DNA of 64,000 nt from the NCBI GenBank assembly GCA_920105805.1, contig CAKKTI010000034.1, positions 22,463 through 86,462 of the forward strand, in the 5' to 3' direction. The DNA is from Condylostoma magnum (lineage: Eukaryota; Ciliophora; Heterotrichea; Heterotrichida; Condylostomatidae). The notes beneath the pieces were generated by a model. The model made no database searches. It saw only the letters and a list, made by a program, of their open reading frames with translations, and had not been told where the DNA came from. Positions 12,142 through 24,752 of the stretch are shown in pieces (the stretch's first letter is position 1; each line of letters begins with the position of its first letter). The translations under genes and the position numbers were made by a program.

Positions 12142-15021
12142 ATGTCAAAAAACTAAATTCTGCCTTCCCATGACAACTTTAAATAACTTATAAAATCCAA
12201 TTTAAAGTAGGTTCAACATACAGATATTTCCCAAAACACGATAAACAACACTCCAATAAATCAATAATTCGACTAAGATAACTAATCAGAAGACAGCTTA
12301 ATACTACAAGACATACAGGAATTTGAATATAATGGTAGCACAGAAGTAAACACTAAGCTAATAAGAGTAACTCGTTAATTCCGAACAAACTGAGATTTAT
12401 TCACAATGCTTTTGGCTCTTTACAACTGTTTCACTGTTCCATTCTTCGTAGCCTTTGAAACGAATGAGTCTATGGGGCTTTGAACAATTAACACTCTTAT
12501 AGATTTTTTCTTCATGATAGACATAGGAGTTAATTTCTTTACCACATACGTAAACGATGCTGGTGAGGAAATTTTTGATAGAAAGCTGATAGCTTAAAGA
12601 TACTTAAAAGGCTAGTTCTGGCTTGATTTTATCGCCTCAATTCCCCTAGACAACTTCCTTTCAATTTCTGGAGAGCAGAACCTAGCAGTGGAGATTATGG
12701 GCCTAACAGATCTATTAAAACTTACGAGAATTCTGCGTTTAGGAAGAATTATAAAATTTAACAGATCTAAGGATGATGTAAAAGGAACTATGAAGTTAAT
12801 GTAGCTCACGCTTTATCTGATTATATACGTGCATTTGACAGCCTGTGTGTGGTTTTTACTAATGAAGTACGACGGGGACTGGGTACCAGTCCCTGATTTT
12901 GTTACTGGAACCACTGTTATTTTTGAGTCGGATATATGAATGAAGTACTGGTCTGCATTCTATCATGGAGTATGGCTGCTGACTGGAGGTGAAGTTGCTC
13001 CTAGAAGCACACTTTCATGCTGTGTGGCATCATTACTGTTTTTAATAGGAGCAATGATAACTGCTGTTCTATTCGGAGAAATGGCTGTACTTATGGGAAA
13101 TTTAGGAAGGAGGCAGAGTGAGTTTTAGGAGCAATTAGATAACGCTATGAGCACTATGACAAGCATGAATTTACCTAATGAACTTAAAAATAGAGTGTTA
13201 GATTTTATCACCTAAAGTTAAAGCTCACTTAATAAAAAGAATGAGTATAAAGAGTTTAAGAAGTACTTGTCGCCAAGTTTGCAGTAGGAAGTTAATGCAT
13301 GTATATATGATCCGATTGTCAGTAAAAACGAGATTTTTAATACATCTGAGTCAGAGTTAACGTAGAGCTTGGTGCATACGTTGAATAGTAAGTTTAAATC
13401 ACCAGAGTTCGAGATAATAGAAGAGGGAAGTCAGCCTGACTACATGTACTTTTTAGTATATGGGGAAGTTTGTGTTATTGTTACTGATTAGGAGAATGTA
13501 AAGCATGAAATTTGTTATCTGCATCCTGGAGCTCATTTCGGGGAAATCGGGTTGATTTATAATATACTAAGAACTGCTACTGTTAAATCCCTTTCATATT
13601 GCAATATCGCGTACTTAAAGCGTAATAATTACGATAAAATCAATTCTAAGTACCCTGAATTTGAGCAGATGCTGAAAAATTGGGCTGATGTATACAGAGA
13701 TCCCTGGAAAAAATACATTTATGATATTTTAAATCAAGCTGAGTATTTTTCACTTATGGATGAAAAGCTGTGTTATGAATTATTCTACAAAATGGAATTG
13801 ATGAAACTGGAAAGTGGGTAATATTTATTTAAGCCAGGTGATTTAAACTCAACAATATACTTACTGGTTGACGGAAGCCTAGAAATTTCTATAACAATTA
13901 ATGAAAAGCACCTCCATCTACTAAAAAAGTAAAGAAATGTGAAGAATATGGAGTACGGGCCAAAAATCCCTAAAAGAGTAACAGATTTATAAGATTACTA
14001 AGAATGATATATTGATTTAAAGCAAATAACATAACTCAAACCAAGAGCAGAGGTAGTTCCAATTACTAATGACAACGGCATAATAGGAAGTGTATCAGGT
14101 ATAGAGCAACCCCCTGAAAAGACTTAACTAATAGGCGATTACCCTCAAGAAATAATAATAGACACAATTTAGAAAGGGGCTCTAATATACCCTCACATCG
14201 CCCTTATACAAGACACACATCACTTACAGTGTAAAGTAAGCAAGCATGCAACAGTATATGCTCTAAAAGCAGACATAGTAGAAGAAATCATAGGCAATGA
14301 TGATTAACTAAAACAGTATATAACAGAGATTAAGCAACAACTACATCAGCACTACAGCTACTTGGATTATATGAAACTTGGCGAAAGCGATTTAAGTGAG
14401 TTAAAAAGATTATTCAAAGGAGCTGTTATAAGGGCAATTATTAATAAAAGGGAAGAGCGGAAAGCAGGGTCATCATAATTGGCTTCTATGGTGCCTAAGC
14501 TAAAAAAAATCATTGCATGTGAAGATGCGGAGAACTATGAGCTAGCTGAAAAAGTTATGAAGGGATAAGTTCCATTACATCATGTCACCGATGACGGAAA
14601 CTTAATATCAGCTGCATTGGTTGACGGGGATATTCCTTCACTGTCAATGACACATCCTATAATGAAAGTTTTTAAGGAATTTGGACAGGATTTTGATCTG
14701 GATGGGAAACTGATTTAGAATGTGAAAGCATACGAAAGTATTCTTGATTAAAAGAGCTAAGAGCTAGATGGTGTGTCGGATGTTATAAGGTAATAAACGG
14801 AGTATCTATAGAAACTATTATAGCACTTTAAGTAAAATCCTCAGATGCAGGTGAGTAATGTTAGAAGGACAGGCTCAAGGGTTCCGAGGTTAGATATATA
14901 AAAGGTGAATTAGATGACTGAGAATAGAAGGCAGTAAAGGAAGTAGAAAAGATAAGAGAAGAATGTAGAAAATGCACCTGTTCTTGATTTAGAACAAGAG
15001 TAAACTCCAGAGATAGTTTAA
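12142..15021 (+). CDS. Cyclic-nucleotide-gated-type cation channel with two CNB domains
   Basis: About 959 residues. Six transmembrane spans lie between residues 80 and 330, with an S4 of regularly spaced Arg (LLKLTRILRLGRIIKF). The pore loop reads LTGGEVAP, which lines up with TIGETPP of animal CNG channels rather than the GYG filter of K+ channels, so a weakly selective cation pore is likely. A first cyclic-nucleotide-binding domain follows (FGEIGLI, then RTATVKSL) and a second, more degenerate one from about residue 550 (LFKPGDLNSTIYLLVDGSLEI). A long charged C-terminal tail ends the protein. It probably couples cAMP or cGMP to ciliary or contractile signalling. The stop is TAA 15019-15021: the next gene is in the same frame and no TGA lies between. 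Confidence 0.85.
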
Positions 15022-15045
15022 TATTTTTATTTAAATATTTCAAAA

Positions 15046-16083
15046 ATGGACAGCAGAAATCATAGTAAAACTAATTCAATTTTATAAAAGCCGCCTAAAG
15101 TTAAAAGACAGTAATTGGATTAGAGAGATCCTTATAAGTAATGTAATAAAGAGAAAAGCAGAGAAAGATCAGCTAGTTTAAAAGATCTACGCCCTGAAGA
15201 CAAGGCTAAGATTGGAGAACTTGTAAAGAAGCTAGCAGAGGAAAAAGCACTAAGGGGGAAAATTGAATAAGAATCTTAATAGGAAAAAATGCTAATGGAA
15301 GAAGAGTATAAGCTAATCAAAGCTTAGAATGAACAAATGATCAAAGAAGGGGAAAAACTTAAGGCTGAGTTTGATAGATCACTGAAATTTATTAAACAAC
15401 TAAAGGAGCAATAAAATATTCCATAGAAAGTACAGCTTTAGCTATGATCTGATAATCAAATCTGCCTATAACCAAAAAATGATGTAAAAGGAGTTGTTGA
15501 TACGCCTAGATTCGATGAGCCTGTTAATATTTCAGTACATTAAGAAAATCCCTGGAAAACTCAAGATTGATAGAGTGAAATCTCAGATTTCTCGTAAAGA
15601 TCGTCCCTTTTAACAGAAAACAGTTAAAAATTGACAGATTTGGATTATAGCTAATCTCCTTCTTTATCGATTTAAAATTCAGGAGCAGCAATGAGTGAAA
15701 TTAAATCGTTAAGATAAGAACTATGCATTCTTTCAACAAATATGAAATCTTTAAATGCCTCTGCTAATAGTTTTAGCAATTCAAGAAAAATTTCACCTTT
15801 AAAAGTTCATGCATAGGATTCGTAACTACCATTGTAATATTCAGCCTTATATTAATCAAATAAGGAAAATTCAATAATGTCATCTTTACCCATTGAAGAA
15901 GAAGATTTGAATCTAGATGACGAAGTTTATGATCCAGGATTGCTTGATTTAGTACATGATATAGAGAACTGTTATTTTTAGTAAATGTTAATAGGAAATA
16001 GCATTGTATAACTGTTAATTTTATCAGGGAATTCTTATCTATTTCTAAATCCATCATCCATTAGTAAAAATATTAAATTATAA
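15046..16083 (+). CDS. Coiled-coil protein of unknown function
   Basis: About 345 residues, starting MDSRNHSKTNS. A charged coiled coil covers roughly residues 50-125 (KAKIGELVKKLAEEKALRGK onwards), followed by a Ser/Gln-rich region and an acidic patch near residue 290 (EEEDLNLDDEVYD). No known domain. It starts 24 nt after the channel stop in the same frame, so a fused reading cannot be excluded from sequence alone, but the AT-rich spacer and fresh ATG argue for a separate gene. The stop is taken as TAA 16081-16083, just before the next ATG. Confidence 0.6.
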
Positions 16084-16093
16084 TTTATTAAAT

Positions 16094-16393
16094 ATGAAGA
16101 AGCTTTTAAGTAATTTGTAACCAGAAAAAAAATCAAAAAGATTGTCACTCAAGTAAAAACACACTATAGTTAAAAGAGAAAGGTCAAAGATCAAGAAAAT
16201 GACCAAAGAGGCCAGAAATTTAAAGAAAATTGGACTTAAGAAAAATCTAAATAGAGATCTTGTTATTCCTAACTCATGCCCATTTAAGCTTGAAGTGCTG
16301 CAGAAGCTACAGAAAGAAAAAGAAGTTGAAATGGAGATTATGAGATAGAAAAGGAAAGAAGCGCAAGAAAGAAGGAAGCTATCTGCTCAGTAG
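16094..16393 (+). CDS. Stand-alone Grn1 (nucleostemin N-terminal) domain protein
   Basis: About 99 residues, very basic. The block VKRERSKIKKMTKEARNLKK, then IPNSCPFKLEVLQ and a Lys/Glu-rich helix, matches the GN3L_Grn1 domain that opens nucleostemin/GNL3 and yeast Grn1-type GTPases, where it targets the nucleolus and helps large-subunit ribosome export. No GTPase domain follows; the next 200 nt hold nothing similar. It is therefore either a true single-domain protein or a fragment. The stop is TAG 16391-16393 or TAA 16406-16408. It starts 10 nt after the upstream gene's stop. Confidence 0.7.
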
Positions 16394-16626
16394 TTAAAAT
16401 TAGTTTAAAATTATTGTATTAAGTTTATTATGTAATCGATTGCATGAAATTGTGCTTGCTACAGTTATCATAGAAAATAGCCTTTAACTAACGAAGAAAA
16501 GTGCTTTAACTCATAATAATTTATTTATAGCGAGAATTTGATGCTTTTAACCCTATATCAAATAAGTACAATAATGAATTAAACTATTATATAACTCAAA
16601 AACACGGTCAATGTAAACAATTAAAT

Positions 16627-17601
16627 CTAAATAAAGTTTATCTTACCAACCGGATATATTTCTATTGGAACAAGTTTTGAAAAACTGTGTAAATTGATAT
16701 AACTCTAAGATTCTAGCTATAATTAAAGATGTTTTTATTGTAATTAAGCACAATCAGTGAAATAAGAAGGATAAATAGCCCTACGATTATACCTTTTGCA
16801 TACATTCTACAAAAATATCTACAAATCTTAATTTTATCCTCCACCTCCACATAAAACAAAATTCTGTATATTAGGCAGCATTTTAAAAGCCCTTGCTATT
16901 CTATTCTCTAATTACTTGAAAATAGACTCCTAAAAAGCATAGCAAAGATATTTCATTCCTTATAAATCTCAATTTATTCCTACTTATGGCTCTTTAGGCC
17001 TTAAATTAGGAGGTAGTATAGGACTGATTAAAACTTACATTGGAGTTAAATGCTAATAGGCACTGTACAACGCCCCTGTAAAAGAAAAATGACAATTTTA
17101 ATGCTATGTCATTGCAACAGGTAATTTTATATCTCCTTTCTCTGATAGTAATGCAATATCTTTTACCTCTATATTTAGCTATTAAGCTAGTTATGCATAA
17201 GCTTATCCTATGCCTATATCTGTAGTTAGACCTATTATTTCAATATCTTCAAAGCTTTTTACTAGTAGTAGTTGTGTTTCTTTATGTGTTGCTAACAGAG
17301 CAATGTATGGGTACTCAGTCACTGATGAAAAATGTGTATGCAAGTGATGGGCTGGTATCACTTATTTTGATATAAGTTTTGAAAGGGTTACACTTTCTCA
17401 TAGTTTTTCCTACTTACCAGGTGTTATTATCGTTTACACCGTTTGAAATGATGTTGGTAGTTTATGCTTTTCTGTAAAATCTTCAAATAGTTAAACTAGT
17501 GGTAATTTTGAATCTCAAAAGGTTTCTTATATACAAAAGCTGACAAAATTAGTAAAATACCCAAAAATAACCTTTTTACCACGTGAATCAATTGTAAGCA
17601 T
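16627..17601 (-). CDS. Divergent TsaD/Qri7-like tRNA t6A synthesis protein
   Basis: About 324 residues. Family landmarks, in order: an LTIDS start strand, the metal-binding motif in VIPAHHLHTH, the ATP-site region TTDIGIGQAYAQLAQQL, FSFTGALYS (family FSFSGLKT) and VLCGGGGQN with a later YFTDCA (family CTDNA). Family enzymes transfer threonylcarbamoyl to A37 of ANN-decoding tRNAs. Length and single-domain build suit the mitochondrial Qri7/OSGEPL1 branch, though no clear presequence is seen. Several motifs are weak, so a remodelled or regulatory role is possible. The stop is TAG 16627-16629. Diverges from the four-TM gene over 136 nt. Confidence 0.65.
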
Positions 17602-17737
17602 TTTTATTAGTGTGAAATCTAGGTTAAATAAAGACTGTAAATTGAGTTAATCATGACTAGTATAGTGGTAATAAATATCCCTTACTAATAAGTTTTCACT
17701 CAATACCTTATAAATTAAAGTTATCATTTAATATAAA

Positions 17738-19024
17738 ATGCAATTCAAAAATTTCAAATGACTTATGCTTTATCAAATTCTCATCATGATATTAGTTATT
17801 GCTGCAATTTGCCCGATTATCTGGCTTAGTATAGGTGATGATTAACAAGGATATATAGAATGAGACGAAAATGAGTATTAGTTTGGACAAATTTATGTAT
17901 CTTTATATTCTATAGTAAGTAGTCAAAATGAGGAATTAGATAGTAAAAGTATTTTAGATTTAAAGGGAAATTGGTGCAAGTTGTAAACAAAGTATAAAGG
18001 TGATGAAATCACTAAAGATTTTATTTCATCTTAATGCGATTTATGAGAGACTATATTTAGCTCATAATTAGTCCTTCTAATCACTTTTGCCATTCTGATT
18101 TCTTTAGGATTGGTTTTATTAGCATTAATAAGATAAATTTGGATTAAAGAAGCTGATTATAAAGTATTAACTATCATTTTAAGTGCAATTTAATTGCTTA
18201 TTATAACTATAAGTATTATTACATGATTTTCGTATACCAAAGCTTAATTTAATCAAAATTGTGATAAATTAAGTGATGAAGATAAGCATGGACAGTTTTG
18301 CGCAGAAGACGGAGCTTATTTGCTTATAATCATTTTCATTTCTTATACATTTCAGTTTTTAATGCTTATGTATTTGATATTCTGATAATAAAAAAGTGAT
18401 AAAGCATAAGAAAAAGCGTTAGAGTATAAACTAAATACTACTATAAAATAATCTGATTAGTAATTAAGTAGTAATCGCTGCTATTAGCCTAATTAGACTA
18501 TAACGGTTAATAATATTCCGCTAGAAAGTTTGGATAGAGAGGATAATATTGATTTAGATCAAGAGAATGAATCTTTGAAGGGCAGTGTTTAATCCTTGCC
18601 TATTTCCAGTATATAAAGTGAAGATACAGGATTATAAACCCTGAATTTAGATTAATATGTTAAAAAGAGGTTTAAATCTAAAAAATATAGTTTCAGCTTA
18701 AAGCCTTATAGATATAAAAAGTAGAAAGCAATGACTTAAGAATTAACAGAAATAAGCTTTCCAATTCCTAAATACTTATAATAAGAAGTTAATATAAAAC
18801 TAAAGTAAAAACCACCTATTAATTTATGGGATTTAGATATACCCTGTGATGATACATTTTTATAAGTATTTTAAGAAAAAAGTAATAGGAAAAAAAGGCC
18901 ATTAAGTGTGAAATCATCAGAATCATCAGATAGCTCAAATGAAAATTAGCTTAGTTTAAATATTATATAATTAATACACAGTTCTTCTTATTATCAGTTT
19001 AAAAGAACCTACAAAAACACATAA
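17738..19024 (+). CDS. Four-transmembrane protein of unknown function
   Basis: About 428 residues. Four clear membrane spans fall at residues 9-32, about 108-130, 145-166 and 195-218, with a Cys-containing extracellular loop between spans 1 and 2 and another between 3 and 4. A cytosolic tail of roughly 210 residues follows, rich in Ser, Lys and Gln, ending near KSSESSDSSNEN. The layout resembles tetraspanin/claudin-like four-span proteins, but the CCG motif of tetraspanins is absent, so the family is open. TGA reads as Trp at several membrane-edge positions. The stop is TAA 19022-19024. Confidence 0.65.
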
Positions 19025-19064
19025 TATTAAATGAACTGTAAATATTAAACATTTTATGGCAAAT

Positions 19065-19949
19065 TTAAGTTTATACAAATTATTTCATGCATCTTAGCAA
19101 ATCGTCTAGCTCTGAATCTTATTCGCATGCAATATACGGCAGATTTTTCTTTCCAAACTGTATACTTAGCTCATCGACTATTGAATCAATCTCTTATATC
19201 CTTGAAGCGTATTACAAAGTTGAACATAGAGTTGAATTCTCTGTATTGCTTTAATTTCTGTGTCTGAATTTATCATAAATATCAATTTTCTTAAATGGCG
19301 GCAAATTATCTGACATTTTTCTCTACCTTGGAGAATTTATAGCAGAGTAACTAATCATTTCATTAATCAACTCTTTGTACTAACTTTTTACGTATTTAAA
19401 TTGCTTATTATGATCTATTTTCAAACTTGCGATTAATTATTCATACTCATTACATATTTGTTCTAGTTTCTTATTAAACTTACTTTGAACTTTTTAAACG
19501 ATGTTTTCTTTGAGTGATTCAACAACATGCTTCAAATCTTGTTTAATTTTTTAGGTCTTTATCTCATGATTAGCCTACAGTTTCTGGATATCCTATACAT
19601 GTTGCTGTCTTATAAGAAAATTTTCAGCTCTCAATTACTAATTTTCCTCTCTAAGCTGTTAAAGCTCTTTTTCGAATTCTCTTTTAGACTATTTTGTACT
19701 ATGCAAATCCTCTTATGAGTACCTTTTCCCTACTTTCTTGAAAACTATGCTTTAGTTAATCATATTTGGCTTCTACTCAGTATTAACACTTGTATTAAGC
19801 GATGGTGGTGTTAAGTTCCTCTACTTACTTTTGTGAAAAGATGCGATCTTTACATCAGGCGCTTCTCTTAGTTGTCTTACTAAGGGCCAAATTGAAGTGT
19901 CATCTGTCTCTGAATCAGTAAAGCTGGTGTCTGTGTATTCAAAGTGCAT
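19065..19949 (-). CDS. Coiled-coil protein of unknown function
   Basis: About 294 residues. After an acidic Ser/Thr start (MHFEYTDTSFTDSE), a long coiled coil runs from about residue 85 to 200 (QQLREENQQLRAENFLIRQQ and on). The C-terminus is mixed and polar. No domain is recognised; cytoskeletal or basal-body proteins often look like this. Several stops lie together at 19065-19082, so the last residues are uncertain. It is convergent with the four-TM gene and its start lies 29 nt from the divergent PTAR1-like gene. Confidence 0.6.
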
Positions 19950-19978
19950 TTTTAAACTTTATTATTCCCGGTATCAAA

Positions 19979-20794
19979 ATGGTGGATTAGTAAGAAATTG
20001 AGGAAATTTGTAAGTTGCTTACATAAGTACAGGAAGTTTAAATGCTACCTGATGGAAAGTTTCAGGTGGTTGATTAAACTCTGATTTTAGGTATTTAGTA
20101 TTGTGGGGAGCTGTATAAAGCGTGCAGAGAAATTAGAGATGATAATGAGGCCAGTATAATTGGTATAATCAATGGAGAATTAAGCACTCCGTGGAAATTT
20201 AAGTGGAATAATTTAGGAGATTTTAGGAAGCAATTGCATGTTAATTATCTTTCTCTCAAATTGCATAGGAAATCTAGTGCTGGGTGATATTTTAGAAGAT
20301 TAGTGAGTTAGTATTATGATGTAGAAGTTGTTTAGGAGTTAGAGTTATTGAATATTATTGCTGAATAGCAGAGTAATAATTATTATCTTTGGTTATATAG
20401 GTAGAAGTTTATATAAGGAAGATTGATTGATTAAGAGTAGGAGTTAAATTGAGCTAGAAGCTTTTGTTAAATGCATTTGAGTGATTGTAGTGGATGATCT
20501 TATTTTTATTATATCTCTGTAAGATTCTAGGATTATAACAATGCTTTGCAGTTTGTTAGACATATTTGCTAGATTTATTATGGAAAAGATGGAATGTTTG
20601 ATTAGATATTGCCGCCAGGGTATCAGATAATAAACTAGATAAGAGGCCAATTAATCTAATTTTGTTCTATAGATATAATAGATACATAATATGTAGAAGA
20701 ATAGTAGTTGCTACAAAGACCTTACAAATATTTGCAATCTATATCAAATAGCCAAAGCAGGAAAAATGATATTTCTAATTTCAATTCGCATTAA
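19979..20794 (+). CDS. Protein prenyltransferase alpha-repeat protein (PTAR1-like)
   Basis: About 271 residues, helical. Two segments fit the prenyltransferase alpha-subunit repeat, which pairs an ELxxLxxII helix with an NYxxWxYR helix: ELELLNIIAEQQSNNYYLWL followed by YR, and later ELNWARSFCQMHLSDCSGWS. The order and spacing recall PTAR1 rather than a catalytic FTase/GGTase alpha chain, which has more repeats. PTAR1-type proteins pair with RABGGTB to form GGTase-3. The match is to repeat pattern only. TGA codons read as Trp in the repeats. The stop is TAA 20792-20794, convergent with the sulfatase-like gene. Confidence 0.5.
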
Positions 20795-20832
20795 CTTACT
20801 TATTTTCCCCTTCATTAGTTTTATTTTAGCTG

Positions 20833-22800
20833 TTATTTACTTTGCTTCTGACATACACAATACTAAGGGTTTATTTCTAATTATCTAGCCCTTGATTCAC
20901 AAGCTCCTCCATACTTATCTGTTCTATTTATGCCTAAAACATTATACTACAACTTTTTCCCTTTAAAAACAATAGGTCCTGAATGAATATAATTTCCATC
21001 CTCAAGAAATGTTAGTTCCTTACTAAGAATTGCTCAATAGTCAAAAATTCCCTTAGGACTAGTTTTGAACATTATTCTAAAAATTATCCCTTAATCCGTC
21101 TCAACATGATTAATTGTCTTAATTTACTTTAGTTTAAGTAATTGACAAGCAAACTCAAAAGGATATCTTGTAAAAAGTGAAGATTGACTGTTGATAAAAT
21201 CAATTGCATTGTCTAGCAAGCCAAAGGCAGTATAAGCAATTTGAGTATCTTCTCATGTTGGCTCTTAAAAGGGATCAGACGGCTCATTTGCATACAGTCT
21301 ATCATTAAGATGCTTAGGATGATAAGTTGAGCACCATCATAATGGAATTTCAGCATCCTTGCATTATCGTCCATTTGGTATAAAATCCTAGAAAAGATTA
21401 TAAAATTTATCATTTTCCTTTTCATACTAAATTTGGTAAGGTCAATTGGATAAAAATAGCATGGTTTCTCTTATATCAGGTTTGGTAGTTAATCTAATAC
21501 TATTTTACTATAAGGCTTGATAGGAGTTTGGAATTTATCTTAAAAAATCATGCCTTGCTATAATAAAAAACACTGGAAGGCGGTGTTCTTATACAGCGTC
21601 TTCATTTGACATAAAATCCCCATATCTCATACCATGATCAGCTGCTATTATAAAAACTTATTCATGATCATCGAATCTTAGCATATATTCACTAATGAAG
21701 TCAACTAAATAATCATCTAAAGTAATTGCATGAAGTCCTGTGCGTTCATGAGCAGCTGTAAAATGGGAATAAATTCATTAACTCTAGTTTCTATAGTACT
21801 CTGATACGTCTAAAGCATATTGCATCGCTCAGTAATGGGACATCTCATCTCCTATACATCTTTGCTTTAGTTTTTAATTCTTAGAAGCGCTATAATCTCC
21901 GTATGTGTGATGGAGACAGTAAAATAGATTAATTGTATAATCTACTTGAATATTCCTACCTAATGAATTAGGAACATTGTAGTGACAACTATCAGAGGCA
22001 AAGTAAGTGATGAATGCCTTTTAACGTAAAATATTTCATAATGACTTATTACCGTGGTAGTCAATAAGCTGACTGCCTTTAAATTTACTTACATATTTAT
22101 CGCTGAAAACACGGGATTAGTTCTCTGCTGTATTTGCTCCTATTATATTGTGAAATTTCATATCAAAAACAGCTCATTTTTATGACTATTGCAATTAATT
22201 TAAGAAATCTATTGTATGAGGCATTTTTCTAAAAAAATGTCTTCTAGAGAAACTATCTGGAACAATATAATTAATTATCATTGGCTTTTTGTACACATTT
22301 GATGTATTACTCAAATATTTTCTCTATTATTCTGTTTTTCTAAATAATGTTTCATTATATCTAGGCAAAATGTATCTCAATTCCCAGTTTTCTGCTTATG
22401 CTCCTTTGCATGTTCCGATAACGAAATCTTAAAAGCTTTTTATTTTATTTATACCTTTATTAACATACTTTATTTATTTTCAATGGTGTTTAATCTCATT
22501 AGGATTTGCTATTTTTACATTGCGTGAAACAGGGCCTGGAATATAATACGCTTCATTCATGTCAGTGCAATTCATATGAACTGTATTATCTGAGTAATCT
22601 AAATAGATATAGTTATTATCTATATTTTATTATTAACAACCTGTGTAGTTATAACTTGGAAACAGCTCAAGGCCTTTCTCAATACTAAATCCGAAGCTGG
22701 AAGGAAGGGCCGGTATTATTTATTTTAGTGCTTATAATTAATTCGTATCTTCTATATCAAAACTAGCTGAAAAGGGTAAAATGAGAATTAAAAGAGCCAT
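20833..22800 (-). CDS. Sulfatase-like DUF229 protein, copy A
   Basis: About 655 residues. An N-terminal signal peptide (MALLILILPFSASF) sends it to the secretory route; no other TM is evident. The central part matches DUF229, a eukaryotic branch of the alkaline-phosphatase/sulfatase superfamily: the HFTAAHERTG loop and ADHGMRYGD carry His and Asp residues used for metal binding in the superfamily. It could be a secreted or surface hydrolase of sulfate or phosphate esters. It is a tandem paralogue of copy B, with which it shares the C-terminal DKYGG block. The stop is TAA 20833-20835. Confidence 0.75.
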
Positions 22801-22805
22801 TATAA

Positions 22806-24752
22806 TTAATTAACTAATTGATTTTCCATACTTTTTAGAGTTCTCCCCTTGCAAATACAGATAATTGGGTCAATTTCTAATGAGCGAGCTGCAATCTCAC
22901 ATAAACCTCCGTATTTATCGATCCTAGTAATCGAATCAATAGAAAAGTGTAATTTTTAGTTAAACAGCTTAAATGGATAGCCTGACTTATTACCTAAGAC
23001 TACCCAAACATCAAATACAGCTCTTTCACTTTACTCAGTACTAAAAATGAACTTGAAAATATGTTCTCCTTGGAATCCCTTTGCATAGCTTATATTGAAT
23101 ACAGTCTTTATAGTAAGGAATCTGCACAAATACCCATAAGGAAGAGTATTTACCATGACTGATTGCTAGTTTATTATATAGATAACTTCTTATAAAAGTT
23201 GATGTGCCCCCTATGCAACTATCTTTTCATCTTGATTTAACCCCTCAAATCGATTTTCCAGAATTTGGCTTGGCATTGGAACTGGTAGCACTTAAGAGCA
23301 TCAAACTATAGGAATATCAGCCTCCTTGCAAGTCCTAAGATCAGGGACTTTTTCATCTAAAAGGCTGTAGAATCTATTATCTTCCTTAGTTTAGCTATTA
23401 TTAGCAATTTATAAAATAGTTTATCGTATATCTGGCTTAGTAGTAAGTCGTAATGCATTGTGGTTTAAATTATCTTTTTATGCATCTGTTAAAAAGTCAT
23501 TCTAAGATAAAAAGAAAAATGCTGGTAGTCTATGCTCCTGAACAGCCTCTGTGTCTTACCTAAAATCCCCATATCTCATACCATGATCAGCAGCTAAGAA
23601 GATAACTAAATCATGGCTTTTAGAGAACTCTTTAATATACTACTCAATAAACCTTTGGAGATAAGAATCTAAAGTAATTGCATGTTATCCAGTCTCCTCA
23701 TGTGCAGCAGTGAAATGTGTATAAACAAATTAATCTTGATTTTTATACATTCTACTAAACTTTAAAGCATATTCCATTTCATAATGATGAGCCATATGTC
23801 CTCCTATGCATCTCTGATGTTCTTTTAATTACTTAGCAGCTCTGTATCCCCCGTATATGTAATGCAAGCAGTAAAATTAGTTGATTGTATGGTCAACTTA
23901 TATAAAACGGCCAAATGAAGCTGGCACATTATGAGAGCAGCCATCTGAGCCGTACATTGTGACATATCCCAGTTTCTTTAGTATAGATCAAAGAGCTGAG
24001 TCCCCCAAATTATCTATCAATTAGTTGCCTTAGAAGTTTTTCTCCCAAAAGTTTCCTAAAAGCCTCATTTAATTCTCAGCTGTATCAGCTCCTATTATAT
24101 TATGCCATAGAAAGTCTACTACATTTCACTAGGATTTCTATTTTAAATCATTTAAGTATTATATTGTAAGAGGCATTTTGCGGAAAAAGTGTCTTCTTGA
24201 GAAGCTATCAGGTGTTATTACCAGAATCAGTTTTGGCTTTTAGCTTAGATTTTGTCTTTTCTTTATCTTTTTTATTTCTTTTACTAAAGTTTAGTTGTAT
24301 CTTGGTGCTACATCTCTTAGTTCCCATACTTTCGGAAAATCTTACTTACAGGTTGCCAGCACAAATTCACGGAAATTTTGAATATTGACTGGCTGATTGG
24401 AGTACTACACTATTTATCACATATTCTGAATTTCGCTGGGATTTGCTATTTTTACATTAGGGGAAATTGGGCCAAGGATGTAATACCCTTAATTGGATTT
24501 ACCACAATTCATTTCGATAGTATTTTTATTGTAGTCTAATTTAACATAGTTGTTCGTTTATTCTTATTTGCATTCTGTGTAATTGTAATAAGGGAATATT
24601 TGATCTCCTTTTATTCTTGAAAAACCAAAGGTTTTGGGTTGATATGGTAAAATATCTGATATAGTAGGATAAATATCAGTTGAATCAATGTCTAAGGGTT
24701 AGTATGTCTGGGATTAGATGGGAAAGGTGAGAACAATTGTTAGTCATAGCAT
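22806..24752 (-). CDS. Sulfatase-like DUF229 protein, copy B
   Basis: About 648 residues, with a signal peptide (MLWLTIVLTFPIQSQ) and the same domain order as copy A, including ADHGMRYGD and a C-terminal DKYGGLCE. Divergence between the copies is substantial, so the duplication is not recent. Its TAA stop at 22806-22808 is only 5 nt from the ATG of copy A, and read-through would run about 190 nt into copy A in another frame before meeting a TGA. That makes TAA the likely terminator and leaves almost no room for a 3' UTR. Confidence 0.75.

Noticed and set aside
12142-15021. Potassium-selective channel
   Set aside because: The filter lacks GYG/GFG and matches the CNG-type T-x-G-E pattern instead.
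15773-16057. A minus-strand open frame of 94 residues
   Set aside because: It lies inside the plus-strand coiled-coil gene and has no motif, start context or homology.
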